From assembly GCA_018873245.2 (NCBI GenBank), contig JAEMBT020000006.1, positions 7,461,855-7,525,854 on the forward strand: a stretch of 64,000 bases of DNA. The letters are read 5' to 3'. A program made the translations under genes and the position numbers. Shown here piece by piece: positions 23,001 through 34,821 of this stretch (positions are counted from its first letter, which is position 1; each line of letters begins with the position of its first letter). Source of the DNA: Archegozetes longisetosus. Lineage: Eukaryota > Arthropoda > Arachnida > Sarcoptiformes > Trhypochthoniidae. Below the pieces are notes generated by a model that made no database searches, had not been told where the DNA came from, and saw only the letters and a program-made list of their open reading frames with translations.

Positions 23001-26000
23001 AGCTTCGATTGTTAATTCATTAGAAAATTCTTTTGAGTTAGTTGCAAACTTGAGTGTAGGTCTTCTTGAGAAAGAAGTTAAAAAGATCGCTATCACTCCA
23101 ATTAATTGGTTGAATAAGACTTGAAAATAAAAACAAAATTGTTGCTAGAGGTCTGTCAATAAAGAAGTTTTAATAGGAGTATCATCTGTAATTTTATCGT
23201 CGAATATAAAATTGAAGAATAAATTTTGATAACTATCGCTGTTAGCAATTAATTGCGACACGACTCTCGATCCTTACCGTTAAATGAACTTTTTCTAAAT
23301 ATTTTATCTTTTCAGTTTGCGAATTCCTATCATTTGATTATTTTTTATTGGCTTTAATCAACTTTCTTTCATAACTTTCGTAACTAACCTTAAATTCCTA
23401 ACTTTTCAAGTAATCTGAATGAAGTTTTTTCATCTATATTTCAATTGATTCAGCTATATTTAAAGATACTTGAGATTACTTCAAACTTTTTAGTATTTCA
23501 AACCTTTACATATCTTAATATTTCAAGTTTTATTGGTTCAAAAAGTTCTGATTTGTTCATATATTAAGCTCTAAAGTCCTAATATAGGAATCGATTGATC
23601 TATTCTCGATCTCAAAAAAATCCTTTCAAAGTAGATCAAACAAATTTTTCATCGTTTTTCAACATTTCTGATTTGATAAACAACTTTTGAAATAACATTT
23701 ATAACATTTCAAAGTAGATGTTATTTGATATGAATTTTCTCTCCAGACTTAAATTCGGAAAACTTATCAGAAAATGAATTATTTTAAACAGTTTTTGTAC
23801 GATTTGATATCAAGTTTTTTAAACTTTCAAACTTTGCACTTTATATTTTATTAGAAATAAAAGCTATTTTTAATCAATCAGATTCGATTTATTGATTGTA
23901 AGTTAAGAGAAAAGTTTAGAATTTAGTTTTAACTGATTGCGATCAGACTTTTGAAAGTTTATACAATAATTTCCTAAAGCATGACAATAGGCAACTTTTA
24001 GTAATCATTTAATCGAGTGAAGAATTTGGCGAAAAAACAGCAAAACACGGAAAAAATATTATCTTTTGTTGACATTAGATTACGATATGTTTGCACAATG
24101 ACCTACTGGAAGGTTGACGAACCTTTAAGTTTCTTTTTACTCAAAACCACAAAAAAATATCTTTTATTATTAACTTTTATTATCGCAAACGTCTAATACA
24201 ATCTGAAATTGAAACTTCTCGACTAGTCATCAGACAGTTAATTGATTAGAGCTGGTTAAATTAGATTGGTATCTGATCAAAAGGTTAGATGTGAAGGATG
24301 AGTAAGATTAAAATTTAGGAAAATTAGAAGAGATTTAGTAAAATATATGGAGTTCAACTAGAAGTAAGTTGCGAGGCAGATGTAAAAGGTCTTTAGTTAT
24401 GAGTTGTAGAAATAAATCCAACAAATTAATTTGTTTGAGCTAGAGATCAGATAAATTAATCATAAATTTAATGAAAAAATTGTTTGTTTTAAATAAGTTG
24501 TCAAAACTATTTATTATAAACACTTATTTATTCAGCGATAATTTGAAAATTTAGTTTTTTTTTTGAATTAGAATTTAGAAATTACTACAAATTACTATAA
24601 CAAGTAATCATTTATTTCTCATTATGTAACAATTGCTTTGTTGAACAAGTAGTTAATCTTTAGAATATTAGGTATAATTACAATAGGGTCTTAAAGCCCT
24701 AGACCATTTGTCTTAAGTTAAAGTTAGTTTTACTTGTGAGAAATAGTTACCAAAATCAGATTTTCAAAAGAGTAAATTTCACGTTTGCAGCTTGTGATTA
24801 AGCTGCCGAGAAATTTCAATCATTTAGGGTGTGGAGTCATGCTCAGACTCGAACAAGTGCGTCTTTCTTCAGACTCTCAAGTTTTTGTTCTGGTTCTAAC
24901 TAAAACCAATATTCCCCAACTAGAAGGAGAAATAGAGAAAAGTGATAAAAACCAAAAAGGATAAGGATATACCTGACAACTTGATCAAGAGTTAGCGTTG
25001 GCCTGTTTTAGAATTTCTAACTAATTATGTTTTTAGGAGCTGAAAGAAGTGCACAATTGTGAAGTTGCGTGTAGTATAATGCAGACCAAACTTGTTTGAT
25101 GTAGAGCTTGAATGTTGTCTGTGTCTTAAGGCTATGATGAATAGTGTTTTTCTATTTTGATTTATTTTTATTAAAAAGTGAATCAATTTGGAGGAGAAGC
25201 GCTATATTTTACTAAATTACAGCAGAGGTAGCATTAAAATAGTTGGTCCTTATATTCATTGATGTCATGTATAATTAAGAATTATTTTTACTAAATTAAT
25301 GGATCGCATCTAATTTCCGACAACAGATTAAACAGTTATTAAAAACTACCCACTCTTGCTATTAACTGTATCTCACAAATGTTTAAGAATTGCCGATAAA
25401 GTATCTTAGTATGGGTTCATTTGCTATATCAAACATTTGAGATGTCGCGAATCAGCTGTTTTTCATGTCAACATAATTCAATATTAATACTGTATAAGTT
25501 GAGTCCAAAGGTTTAATGGTTGTTTGACCGAGAGTGAGTGAGTGAGAGAGAGAGAGAGAGAAACCTACGAGAGAGTAAGAAAGACAAGCTATATCAAACT
25601 TATCAGAGATGCCTTAGCAAAGACTTGGTTTTGAGTTTGAGAGAGACTTTCTCATGAACTGCAAACCATATTGTATTGTTCAAACACTACATGGAATTGA
25701 AACAGTGTAATAATAGTAGGTACGCATTGAGGCACTAGACGATAAATAAACAAATAAACAAGAGGTGTACATGCAGTACATGATGAATATAAAAGTGTTA
25801 GACGAAAGCGTTAACTTGTTATTGAGCGGTTTATTTGTAGGAAAGCATATTTAGTGGAACTCATTTTCGGAGTCAAATAGCGTAAAATCCATATAGCTTT
25901 CAATAGCACTGATGCGGTAATACAGTTTTTAAATAGGCAAATGACCTCTTCTGGACAAAGCCAGTCATGGAGAGGTCGTGAGAGATGCCCAAATCTCTAA

Positions 26001-29000
26001 AGGGAACTCAAAGGGGAATAAATTCAAGAATTTTACTTTTCTGCCAGTGATTATTTGGCTTCTACTCCACTCTTTTCCTATTGCAATCTTAATTTGACTT
26101 TGAGTATACTTTGCTCCGAGTCTACTTCGCTCTGACTTTGCTCCAGTGTAACTCTTAGTCCAACTGTACTATGCCTTTACTGTAAGCCGCTCCAGTAAAC
26201 CATGTAAACTCTTTTTCTTTATGGTTCCGAAAAACAATCTAATAATAAATCTCAATTCCAAATCAGAGTTCAACTAATTCCGTGAATATTTCTGTTGATG
26301 GACATAATTTATGCAATCTTATATTGTTGATTTCAGTTATTATCATGCTTGACTTGACGTCATGTTCAAAACAATTACAGCCTTCTAACCTTGTTGAGCT
26401 CTATAATTAATTAGAAAACTTTTGCATAAGTGCTTACTAATCTTCAATTATCTAATTGAAGAAATAAGATTTCATGGACAGGTATGAAACTGTGATGTGA
26501 TGAGCTTAATTTTTATTGTCTCTTAACATTAAAGCAGGCAATAGATAATAGGATAAGATTGTAGTTGAAAGTAAACATTGCATGCACATATGGATGTATG
26601 TGTGAAGAATATAATAGAACCTATCTGAAAATTTTAAAATAATTATAATCGTATCACAGTTTAAATCCGTGAGATCTATTGATTGAGTGGTATATCTAAA
26701 ATACATAATCGAGCTCAACCAAAGTTAGTCTTGTGGAGAGAATCTGAGATGAATGAGAGGCTTTCATAGTTGTGAACATGAACAAGGATACACTAACCAA
26801 TTACTATAAATTATTTATGAATGAATGAATGAATATAACGGGAAATGCAATGTGTTATTGAAAGTAATCCATGGGAAAGTCGTAAAGGAAGGGGTTGCCT
26901 CTGTCTTGATGTGATAGCTTCTTAATAAGCTTAATTTTCTTAATAGCTAGATTTTAACTAGGCTAGCCCACCCTTTTAAGTGTAGCTATTTGTCTAAATT
27001 TGATTATATTATTTACGTTAAGTGAATGCAATACTAAACCAATAAGCGCAGTGTAACTCAACATTACATCAATAACTTAATACTTTATCGTCTGGTGAGA
27101 CTTTTGTACTTTGATTCGTGATTATTACAAATAGTGGCGAAAAAATGCAAATATGAGTATAGAATTATGGCCCCAAATGGTTTTGGTATTTGCATATTTC
27201 GCTTACTAGGCAAAGTATATCATTTCTGGCATAAATTCATAACTACATAAGCTTTTCTACATAGTAATGAGAATATCGTCTCGCTGAGGAAAGGAGTTTT
27301 GTTGTAGGTTTTGTTCGGTTTGTTAAGTAAACTGCATGGAGTCTGATGTTGATGGCACTATTTGACATTCAACATAAACGATATGTAGTGGCGAAAAAGT
27401 CAAAATTGGTTTTTAGCACTGATACTAGAAAAAGCGTAGCAACAGTCAGGCAATGTTATATTCATTGAAGAAATTGCTTATCTGTTTTGATAGGGCTCTA
27501 AAAGAAGCAGTAAAGAGTGTTGTCAAAGAATTATAGACCCCTTGCTGTTTGCCTACAGCGTTGTAGCTAGAATAGCAAGACTAAGTTGGCACTGTAAAAG
27601 TTAGCTTGCTTCAAGACTAAGTTAGCACTGTAAAAGTAAGTTACTGTCCCTACCAAAGGGGAATCCCTGTTTCCCATCCACCAAACCATCCACTAAAGAA
27701 ACTGGAAGCAACACATCTCACTTTTTTCTGATGCATTCCAACTACGAGTAAAGCAACCTTGAATTCCTGAAAAAAGAAACCGCTTCAAAGAACACTCATA
27801 ATTTAATGGCCAACTTTTTCTATGTATGCTTAAGTTTGGTTCGCATTTCTTCTGTCAGACTCTGGACTTGAGAGTATGGTTTGACTAAAATTTCTTATTA
27901 TTTTTAGCGTATTATATATCCAAATTTATGATGTTTTAACACCAGAGCTCTCTACCTAATCAATATTTATTGATTTAGCTAAATTTCTAATCAGATTTGA
28001 ATTCCTATTATATTGGCATAGCTTATGACTTGAGATAATTATAAGATAGGGCCTATAACTAAAATAGCTGATTGTTGTAATTGGTTTCGAGCCCAAAATT
28101 GGATTCACTTGAAATCTTATTAAATGGTGTTATTTACTACTTTGAAAGAGAGATACAAAGAAAATTGGTTAATAGTAAAGAGGGTGGCATAAAAGCTATT
28201 AGGACATTTATCGAAAATGTCTGATTTGACTGAGACTTGTCTTTATAAAATGTTTGGACGTGAAGGACGCATTAAAGTTAAACTATGAATGAAGCATTTC
28301 TTTGTTGCCTTTGGGCCGGAAGTTCAGTTAGAATGTTAGTTCAGGCAAAATAACTAATGTACTTTGTCTGTGCACGAATCCTCAATAATCATCAAGATAA
28401 TATTCTATGCCTTCTCACCAGTCATTCTTTAGATTTGTGAATATATTGGCATTATTTTAAGAAGACTGTTATATGTGAAAAATGGAAGATGCCCTCGGGC
28501 TAAGTTTTACATACCGCCAAAACACATCACAAAACAAAAGATTGCTCAATTGGGGGTTTCCTTCAAAGAAAGTCGGTTTTAGGTATTAGAGAGACGCGAC
28601 TCTTCATAAGTTGACTTGTAATTCCAGTAATCGCGAAGCTGTAAAATATATGACCTCTGATTTGAGATATTTTTTGTTTAGATGCACCAGGGTATTTGGT
28701 CTCTATCTTAATTTCTTTCATACTTTCTCTCTTTCTTAATCTGCTTTGAAAATATGATGTACTTGAATGCTCATCAAATAGATAAATACAGTTCCAAGAT
28801 ATGCACACATGACAAAGAATCACATAAGGCACCAAGTACTCATCCCACGCATCGTGTCAGGTGCAAGTTTTCATTCACAAGCACCATATGTTTTGATCTC
28901 AGCAGTATTTTTATTTATGAGTAGTCTTATCTTTTTTCGTTGATAAGTTAAATATAAGGCATAGAAAAATAGTACTCTTCCGCCTCAATCTCTTTGATTA

Positions 29001-30341
29001 TGAAGTATCACAAAAGTGAAAGCGGCTCTTAAGGGTTATTTAGCCACAAATTCAATTGATATACACATCTATATAGACGCCAAGATAACTTGATTTCAAG
29101 GAGTGTCTACTTGCTTCCTATTTGTGATCAAGCTATGTTTAATAATAAAGATCATATCTTATAATGTAATGAGAAACAACTTTCTTCAAATAAACTAAAT
29201 TTCAGAATTAGTCTGAACACCCTGAATTTCTCACGGCATCAAAACAAACTCTTTATTGTTCACTGCTATCTCCAAGCTAATTTGAAGAAATAAGTCAATC
29301 AAGATTTGCAACATTTGCAGTTAAATAAGAAAGAGTTCATATGCTTATGAGAGCGATAATGGGGTTTTATCTTAAATGAAAACGAATGCTATTCCACTTG
29401 TAAGCTATATCTTGGTTTTGCTCTGAAGTGTTCTTCAAGATTTGACCAAATATTTTGATGTGCGTGTGAGACATACCGATACTAACGATACGAATATAAG
29501 CACCACCCAGTTTTCTGATGGGAAAAAGCCGTTCGCTGCCACTGATATTCCACAAATTATGGACATTCTTGTGACGCGTGTTCTCTGTATTGTGTGCGCA
29601 ATACTCTACCACTTGGTTTTATGTAGATTTATTGAAAAAAGTTACTTCATTCACAAGATTTTTAAGGCTTTTGAGAATTCTTTTACTATAGTGTATGCCC
29701 CATACAAATAAAAGCGAGGGAAAAGCATAAAAGCAGCTCAAACAAGTTGATCGTATGTTCACAAAAAAGAAGTTTAGCATAAAACTAGAATAGGATAAAC
29801 CATGTCTTCGGTACCTGACCCGACGACTGCATTCCAAACATTCAGTTCACAGATTTTTCTTATGAATGGGACAAATACTATGAATTTGATTCTTACTATT
29901 TCTTTATTATTTTTATCTTTACCGTAAAATCGAGGCATGACTATATAATAGAGAGCTTCGTAACCCCTGTAAAGACACTATTCTGCAATATATGTCTATA
30001 ACTTATACCATAGCATACTACACTGTGCTATTTCTCATGAAATTGGTTTACTATCAATACAAGAATGCTTTGTTAATAAGTTTTAACAACTTCTTATGCT
30101 TTTACTTTAGAGTAATTGGACATGAGTGCAAACTCACAAGTAGTTGCCAGACATTTCTTGTTTCATAGAGATTTAGGTTAAAGGAACGTACGAAAAACGG
30201 CAACAAAAGTGCCACATTCCTGACTCAAATCAACAGGTAGTTTAGCCTAAGTTTCTTCTCTCGGGAAAGGAAATATGGGCGGAGATTTTTTTGGTTAGAA
30301 TGAAATGAATGCTTTTCATTCTGTTTTGAATTTCACTAATA

Positions 30342-30420
<79 letters not shown>

Positions 30421-33399
30421 GACCATAAAATACTGCAGTAGTTATATTTTCGGACTGTTGTTGAGCCGACATCGCCAGAAACGGTTTGAATACAAACATA
30501 GCTTATTGAAGGATGAAATATTAAACTTGCGTTTGAAGCATTACATTGTCTAATGAACCTCAAAACAGGGCTACTTGTTTGATGATTACCGAAATAAACA
30601 GATTTATTGAACATTGAGCAGAAAATACTTAATCATTATCTTAGAGAATAATTATAGTTTAGGAAAATATTCGAGTATGATTTATTAAACGGCCTCATTC
30701 TTATTAATAGATTGGACCTTCTCTATGTTTCCGCCATCGATGTTAGCCGCGGCCAGCATTACAACTGCCATCAAAGGCTTAACAGGGCTTGAAAACAACA
30801 ACAATCTCTGGCATCCAGCGCCTATGATTCTTCATTTGCATCAAATCACAGGAATCGAATTGGTAAGGCATTAGTTCTTTACACTATCGGAACAATATGT
30901 TTCAAGTGGTAATTCAATGAGAAAATCGTGAGTTTTGCTCAGATTTACAAGCAGGCGAACAATTGGTCATCAGTTCGGATCTCTATGAGGCTTAGTTTGT
31001 CCTCCTTTTAATTAAGATCAGAATTATTTATAACTCATGAATTGACTGCGCATTCAATTAATCAAAAATTCTAAACCAATATTGACAGAAACAAATTGCT
31101 ATTATATTGTTGAATATGAGGCAAATTATTTATACAAAGCTTTGGCGAGCAGTTAATAAATAGTTTTACTGGGAAATAGTTAAAACGGACTGATTGGTGG
31201 CAGTGGAAGTATTTTGACTAGAATATCGGTAGGTTTTCATGTTTAGGTAAGATAGTGGCGAACTGTATGCCCAGCGGGTGTGAATTCGTGACATCTCTTT
31301 GTTTTGGCTGCCAATAAAAGGTGCGCAGTATAAGTAGAGAAATAGCTGTTTTTTAAGTTATAAAAGCTAAACTAGTAAAATTCTTTGCACGTATCCAACT
31401 TAGTCATTTTCCAGACAAGCTATTGGTCGTCTATCTTTTGATTAGGATGGATCATTATCTTGACCCTCACAAATGTCTATAGCTTGTGATTTGATTTTTC
31501 AAATTCTCACGACTCCTAACTTCTATATGTCTTACATGGCTTACATGGCACACATTTCATGCATTTCATACATGGTAAACACGTTATATTTGACGGTCGT
31601 CCTAAAGAACTAAATACTAACCGATATAGACAAATGACGTAACAGGATTTGAGCCATTTTTGCGCTTCCTGTCACGTCTCAGAATAAGATTCTACAAACA
31701 AAACTATATAGTATTCAATACTTTCGAGTCCTACTAACTAATCATGTCTTTCATATTTGATTAAGAGTTGTGAACAACTTTAATAACTGATCGTTACTAA
31801 CATTCCACTCGATTCTTTGCAAGTCCATCAACTTTTAGTTTATACTGCAATTCAGTTTATCGGGTGTGGGAAATTATTATCTTGTCCGCAGCTATTTGTC
31901 AAGAGCCGCGATGGCCATGGCTGGCAAACTAAGACTGCGTGAAGCCCTTGAGGCAAAACCGGGCCAAAGCAAGCAATTTCGAAATTCCAACTTTATAGCT
32001 GCCGACAGGGACTGTAAGCATCATAAGAATATAGTATGGAATAGGGTTACACCACGCCTCAAATCTGTTATGTGCACAACTTTAGTTTCACAGTCTCTCC
32101 ACTCTCTTCTTCTACTGACTTCTCAGTCTTGATCTAACACTCATTACATTATAGATATTGAACCAACCACTACTTGTTAAAAGATGTTCCTATTATTGCT
32201 TTTTTGATTTAAATGTAAAATATGTGCTGTCGGGCTCTCCTGCTCTCCTATTAATACTTTCCCTTAAGCTAGTTATTAAATATTGCTTCAGTCACTGCGC
32301 TTTTGCTGGCGATAATATCAGTGTTAAGTTTCCCATTAGTTAGCTCTTTAACAATAATCCATAGCAAAGTTTGGAAAATATTAGTTTCAAATTTTTAATA
32401 CCACACTTCCAACTCCTAATAAAGCGTCTAGATTTTCTAAATCTAGCCTAACCTAAGATTTTCTAAATGTGGCCTAACTTAGGATCTTCTAAATCTAGCC
32501 TAACTTAGGATCTTTTAAATATAGCCTAGCCTAAAATCTCGAGAATCCGCCGAGCACTTATGATAAATAGAAGAGGCAAATATGTTTGTTTCTGTACTTG
32601 GTATTAATTTAAATGACCATTTTATAGCTATCTTTACGCTAATTTATATCTAACATAAGTAGCAGAAAAATATTCAAAACAAAACTAATAAGAATAAAAG
32701 CGGATCTCTTTGTTGTGTGAATCAAGAGATGGATGAATGGGGAGTATTGGGCATGTGTTATGTTTGGTTGGCTGTTCTCAGTTATCAAAGTGAAACGTCT
32801 TAGGATTCTAAGAACGTTGCGGGAGTGTTCCTCGTGTGTTGAGGGTGCACAATATAAGACTTATTGAAAAAACATAGCATTATATATATTCCATACGTTG
32901 CACTTTTCTATGTCTGAATCTCCAAAACAAACATTAACTGATAACAAACAATAACAAACTAAATTCCGAGCCAAAAGAGAAAAAATCCAGCTTCCGCTAG
33001 TTTGTCGGTATTTGGCAACTGGTATTTGGTCAATATAACTCTCTTATCAGTACGTAGAAGGGGTGGCTCGTCTGTTTCAAACTAAATTGTTCGTCTGTTT
33101 CAAATTGTTTTACCAGAAACATAACTTATACTTGAATCTCTACTCTACATGTCTTATATGTTATGTCTAATTTATTTTTTCTGCCATTCCAGGATCTGTT
33201 GCGTGAATGCGAACTACAAATTGAGCGAATAATGGCCCCTTATTTACCTGAAATAAAAGCTGAACATTCTACGAACTGTCCCTCAAAGTTGACGGATTCT
33301 GCTACAATTCCAGACGTTTACAGGATCAAACATGTGATCGATTCGGACGATTCTGAACAAAACGGAACTCCTACTGATGTTCAAGATATACATTTTTGA
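20036..33399 (+). CDS. G1/S-specific cyclin D
   Basis: Five exons give 312 residues: 20036-20230, 21046-21261, 21929-22097, 30711-30862 and 33193-33399; all junctions are GT-AG and in frame. Cyclin D activates Cdk4/6, which phosphorylates Rb. The N-terminus has an LxCxE Rb-binding motif (LFCIE, residues 3-7). The N-terminal cyclin box runs over exons 1-3, with the hydrophobic-patch helix [11 protein letters not shown] at 55-65, then [22 protein letters not shown] and [14 protein letters not shown]. The C-terminal cyclin fold follows ([21 protein letters not shown]). The protein ends [11 protein letters not shown], closely matching the end of vertebrate cyclin D1, where the Thr of TPTD is the GSK3/degradation site; here it is T303. 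Length is close to vertebrate D cyclins. Intron 3 is 8.6 kb, unusual for this window. Confidence 0.95.
27134..27206. promoter_or_regulatory. Inverted pair of POU octamers
   Basis: ATGCAAAT at 27145-27152 and its reverse complement at 27188-27195 are each flanked by GCGAAA on the outside, forming arms of about 17 bp around a 35-45 bp centre. ATGCAAAT is the classic POU/Oct octamer. It could be an enhancer piece in the cyclin D intron or simply a small inverted repeat. Confidence 0.3.
30345..30416. repeat. (TC)36 microsatellite
   Basis: Seventy-two bases of uninterrupted TC, about 295 bp before cyclin D exon 4. Such a pure tract is likely to vary in length between individuals. The long serine/leucine or arginine/glutamate frames across it are artefacts. 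Confidence 0.95.
30863..33192 (+). other. Cyclin D intron 4 (2.3 kb)
   Basis: Contains the 26-bp tandem repeat at 32431-32534 and no supported exon. An open frame at 31908-32132 (ATG after a GC-richer start) shows no recognisable motif and lacks convincing splice sites. Confidence 0.55.
32431..32534. repeat. 26-bp tandem repeat, 4 copies
   Basis: Four near-identical units built around TTCTAAATCTAGCCTAACTT follow without gaps. The units contain CCTAAC, reminiscent of the arthropod TTAGG telomere motif. Confidence 0.8.
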
Positions 33400-34821
33400 A
33401 TCATTGTGATTGTTGTAATGGTGATTAAGATGCAGCTCAACTTAGAAAATAGGGATTGTGCTAATAGTTTGGCGTTTCTAACACTATTCCGAGTAGTGGA
33501 CAGAGTTTCTAACACTACTTCTGAGAAATGGACAGAAAATCATTACAAATAATCAATATTGTCATTCGGTCCTGTCAAAGTTTTAATGTAAAAATTTGTA
33601 TAAACTATCTGTGACAAATGTGCCACAATTAAGACATGATTTTCAAACTGATATCTCCATGCATTTTCTTACATCTAATACATAAATCAATTGATCTTAG
33701 AAGCAAAGTTTTTAAATTATTTTGTATAGTATTCTAGGAATGGAAATGTCGCTCGATATCAAAAAGTGATGGACAGGGATTTTGATGATTTGTCATGTTT
33801 TGCATGCATGTAATGATGAAATAATGATTTTTTCTGTATGATAATGGTTTAGATAAAAGATATTCCTAGTCAGTCGCCGTAATAATCATCAACTACTTCC
33901 GCTGTCACATGTGCACAGACGAAGTTTTTGTAAACTATATGATATGATACTAAAAGACAAACTGAATTGAAATTTCCAATACACACTGTTATCAGACTTT
34001 CAATACATATTGTTATCAAACTTTCAACACAGTGTTATCAAATTAGAGAAAATAGTAGACAAAAAGCAAAATATCTATCATTTTAAAAGTGGACAACTAT
34101 GTAATTATATATTTTAAAAGGACTTGTAATTATTTGAAACATTCCTATTTGAGGTCTTGAGTGCACTGAATGATTGTTACGGGTGTTAAGTCAGTCTAAC
34201 GAGTTATGTTATGTACAATGAGTACTTTTGGCAAATTAGATATCCAGTAAAGCCTATCTAACTCTGGCATGAACTTAAGTGACTTATAAAAGAGAAGATA
34301 GTTTTATAATTGATTTCTAAAAAGCACTTAACTATATGTTTAAGTTAGACAGGTGTTAACTGTACTATGAAAATAATAGATATTTTAGAATTTGTCGCAA
34401 ATTCTATTTTCTAAACTATACCTCCATTCCTCAGTCTATATTTTAATTAATTAAATATTTTAATTCAAATGAGTTATCCTTGCTGTCAACTCATTTATTT
34501 TGAGTCAATCAAATAGCATCCTATTTGATGCCAAAGTTACACAACAACTAAATAATTAGATGCCATGTAAAGCTAACTAATGTTGAAATAGCAGCTACGC
34601 ATCTGCTTTAGTGTAGTTCATAATATAAATATGTATTAAACTCAACACTAACTTTTCTAAGTTATGACATCTTATAAACAATGTGATCCTTTTGCAATTT
34701 CTTTTTGTATCAAACACAGCAATTATTTTTCATTCAAAGTTTTCTAAATAAAGAATACTTTTTATAAATATTAATTTTTGTTTATTCAATTATTTAGCTT
34801 CAAATTTGATTCAACAATCAA
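33400..34821. other. Convergent 3' flanks of cyclin D and UTP20
   Basis: No further coding sequence. Cyclin D's 3' UTR should begin here; it carries a duplicated 31-bp unit (33474-33536) and a threefold 24-bp unit (33973-34043). On the minus strand an AATAAA (34781-34786) lies 36 bp past the UTP20 stop and is a good poly(A) signal. Confidence 0.55.

Larger units (their letters stand above)
22098..30710 (+). other. Cyclin D intron 3 (8.6 kb)
   Basis: Largest intron in the window. Contents: a short GA-rich microsatellite near 25530-25560, a 35-bp direct duplication (27577-27640), an inverted octamer pair near 27145-27195, and a (TC)36 tract. A slightly GC-richer patch at 29440-29620 has open frames on both strands that I do not recognise. 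An insertion of old repeats or enhancers could explain the size; no coding exon was found. Confidence 0.6.

Noticed and set aside
29367-29711. Overlapping ORFs on both strands in a GC-richer patch of cyclin D intron 3
   Set aside because: No motif, no splice context and no family resemblance; possibly an old repeat remnant, but nothing supports coding.
30242-30614. Open frames on both strands with long Ser-Leu or Arg-Glu runs
   Set aside because: They are translations of the (TC)36 microsatellite inside cyclin D intron 3.
31908-32132. ORF starting with an Ala/Met-rich stretch in cyclin D intron 4
   Set aside because: Composition is suggestive but no homology is recognised and the conserved cyclin D reading skips it cleanly.
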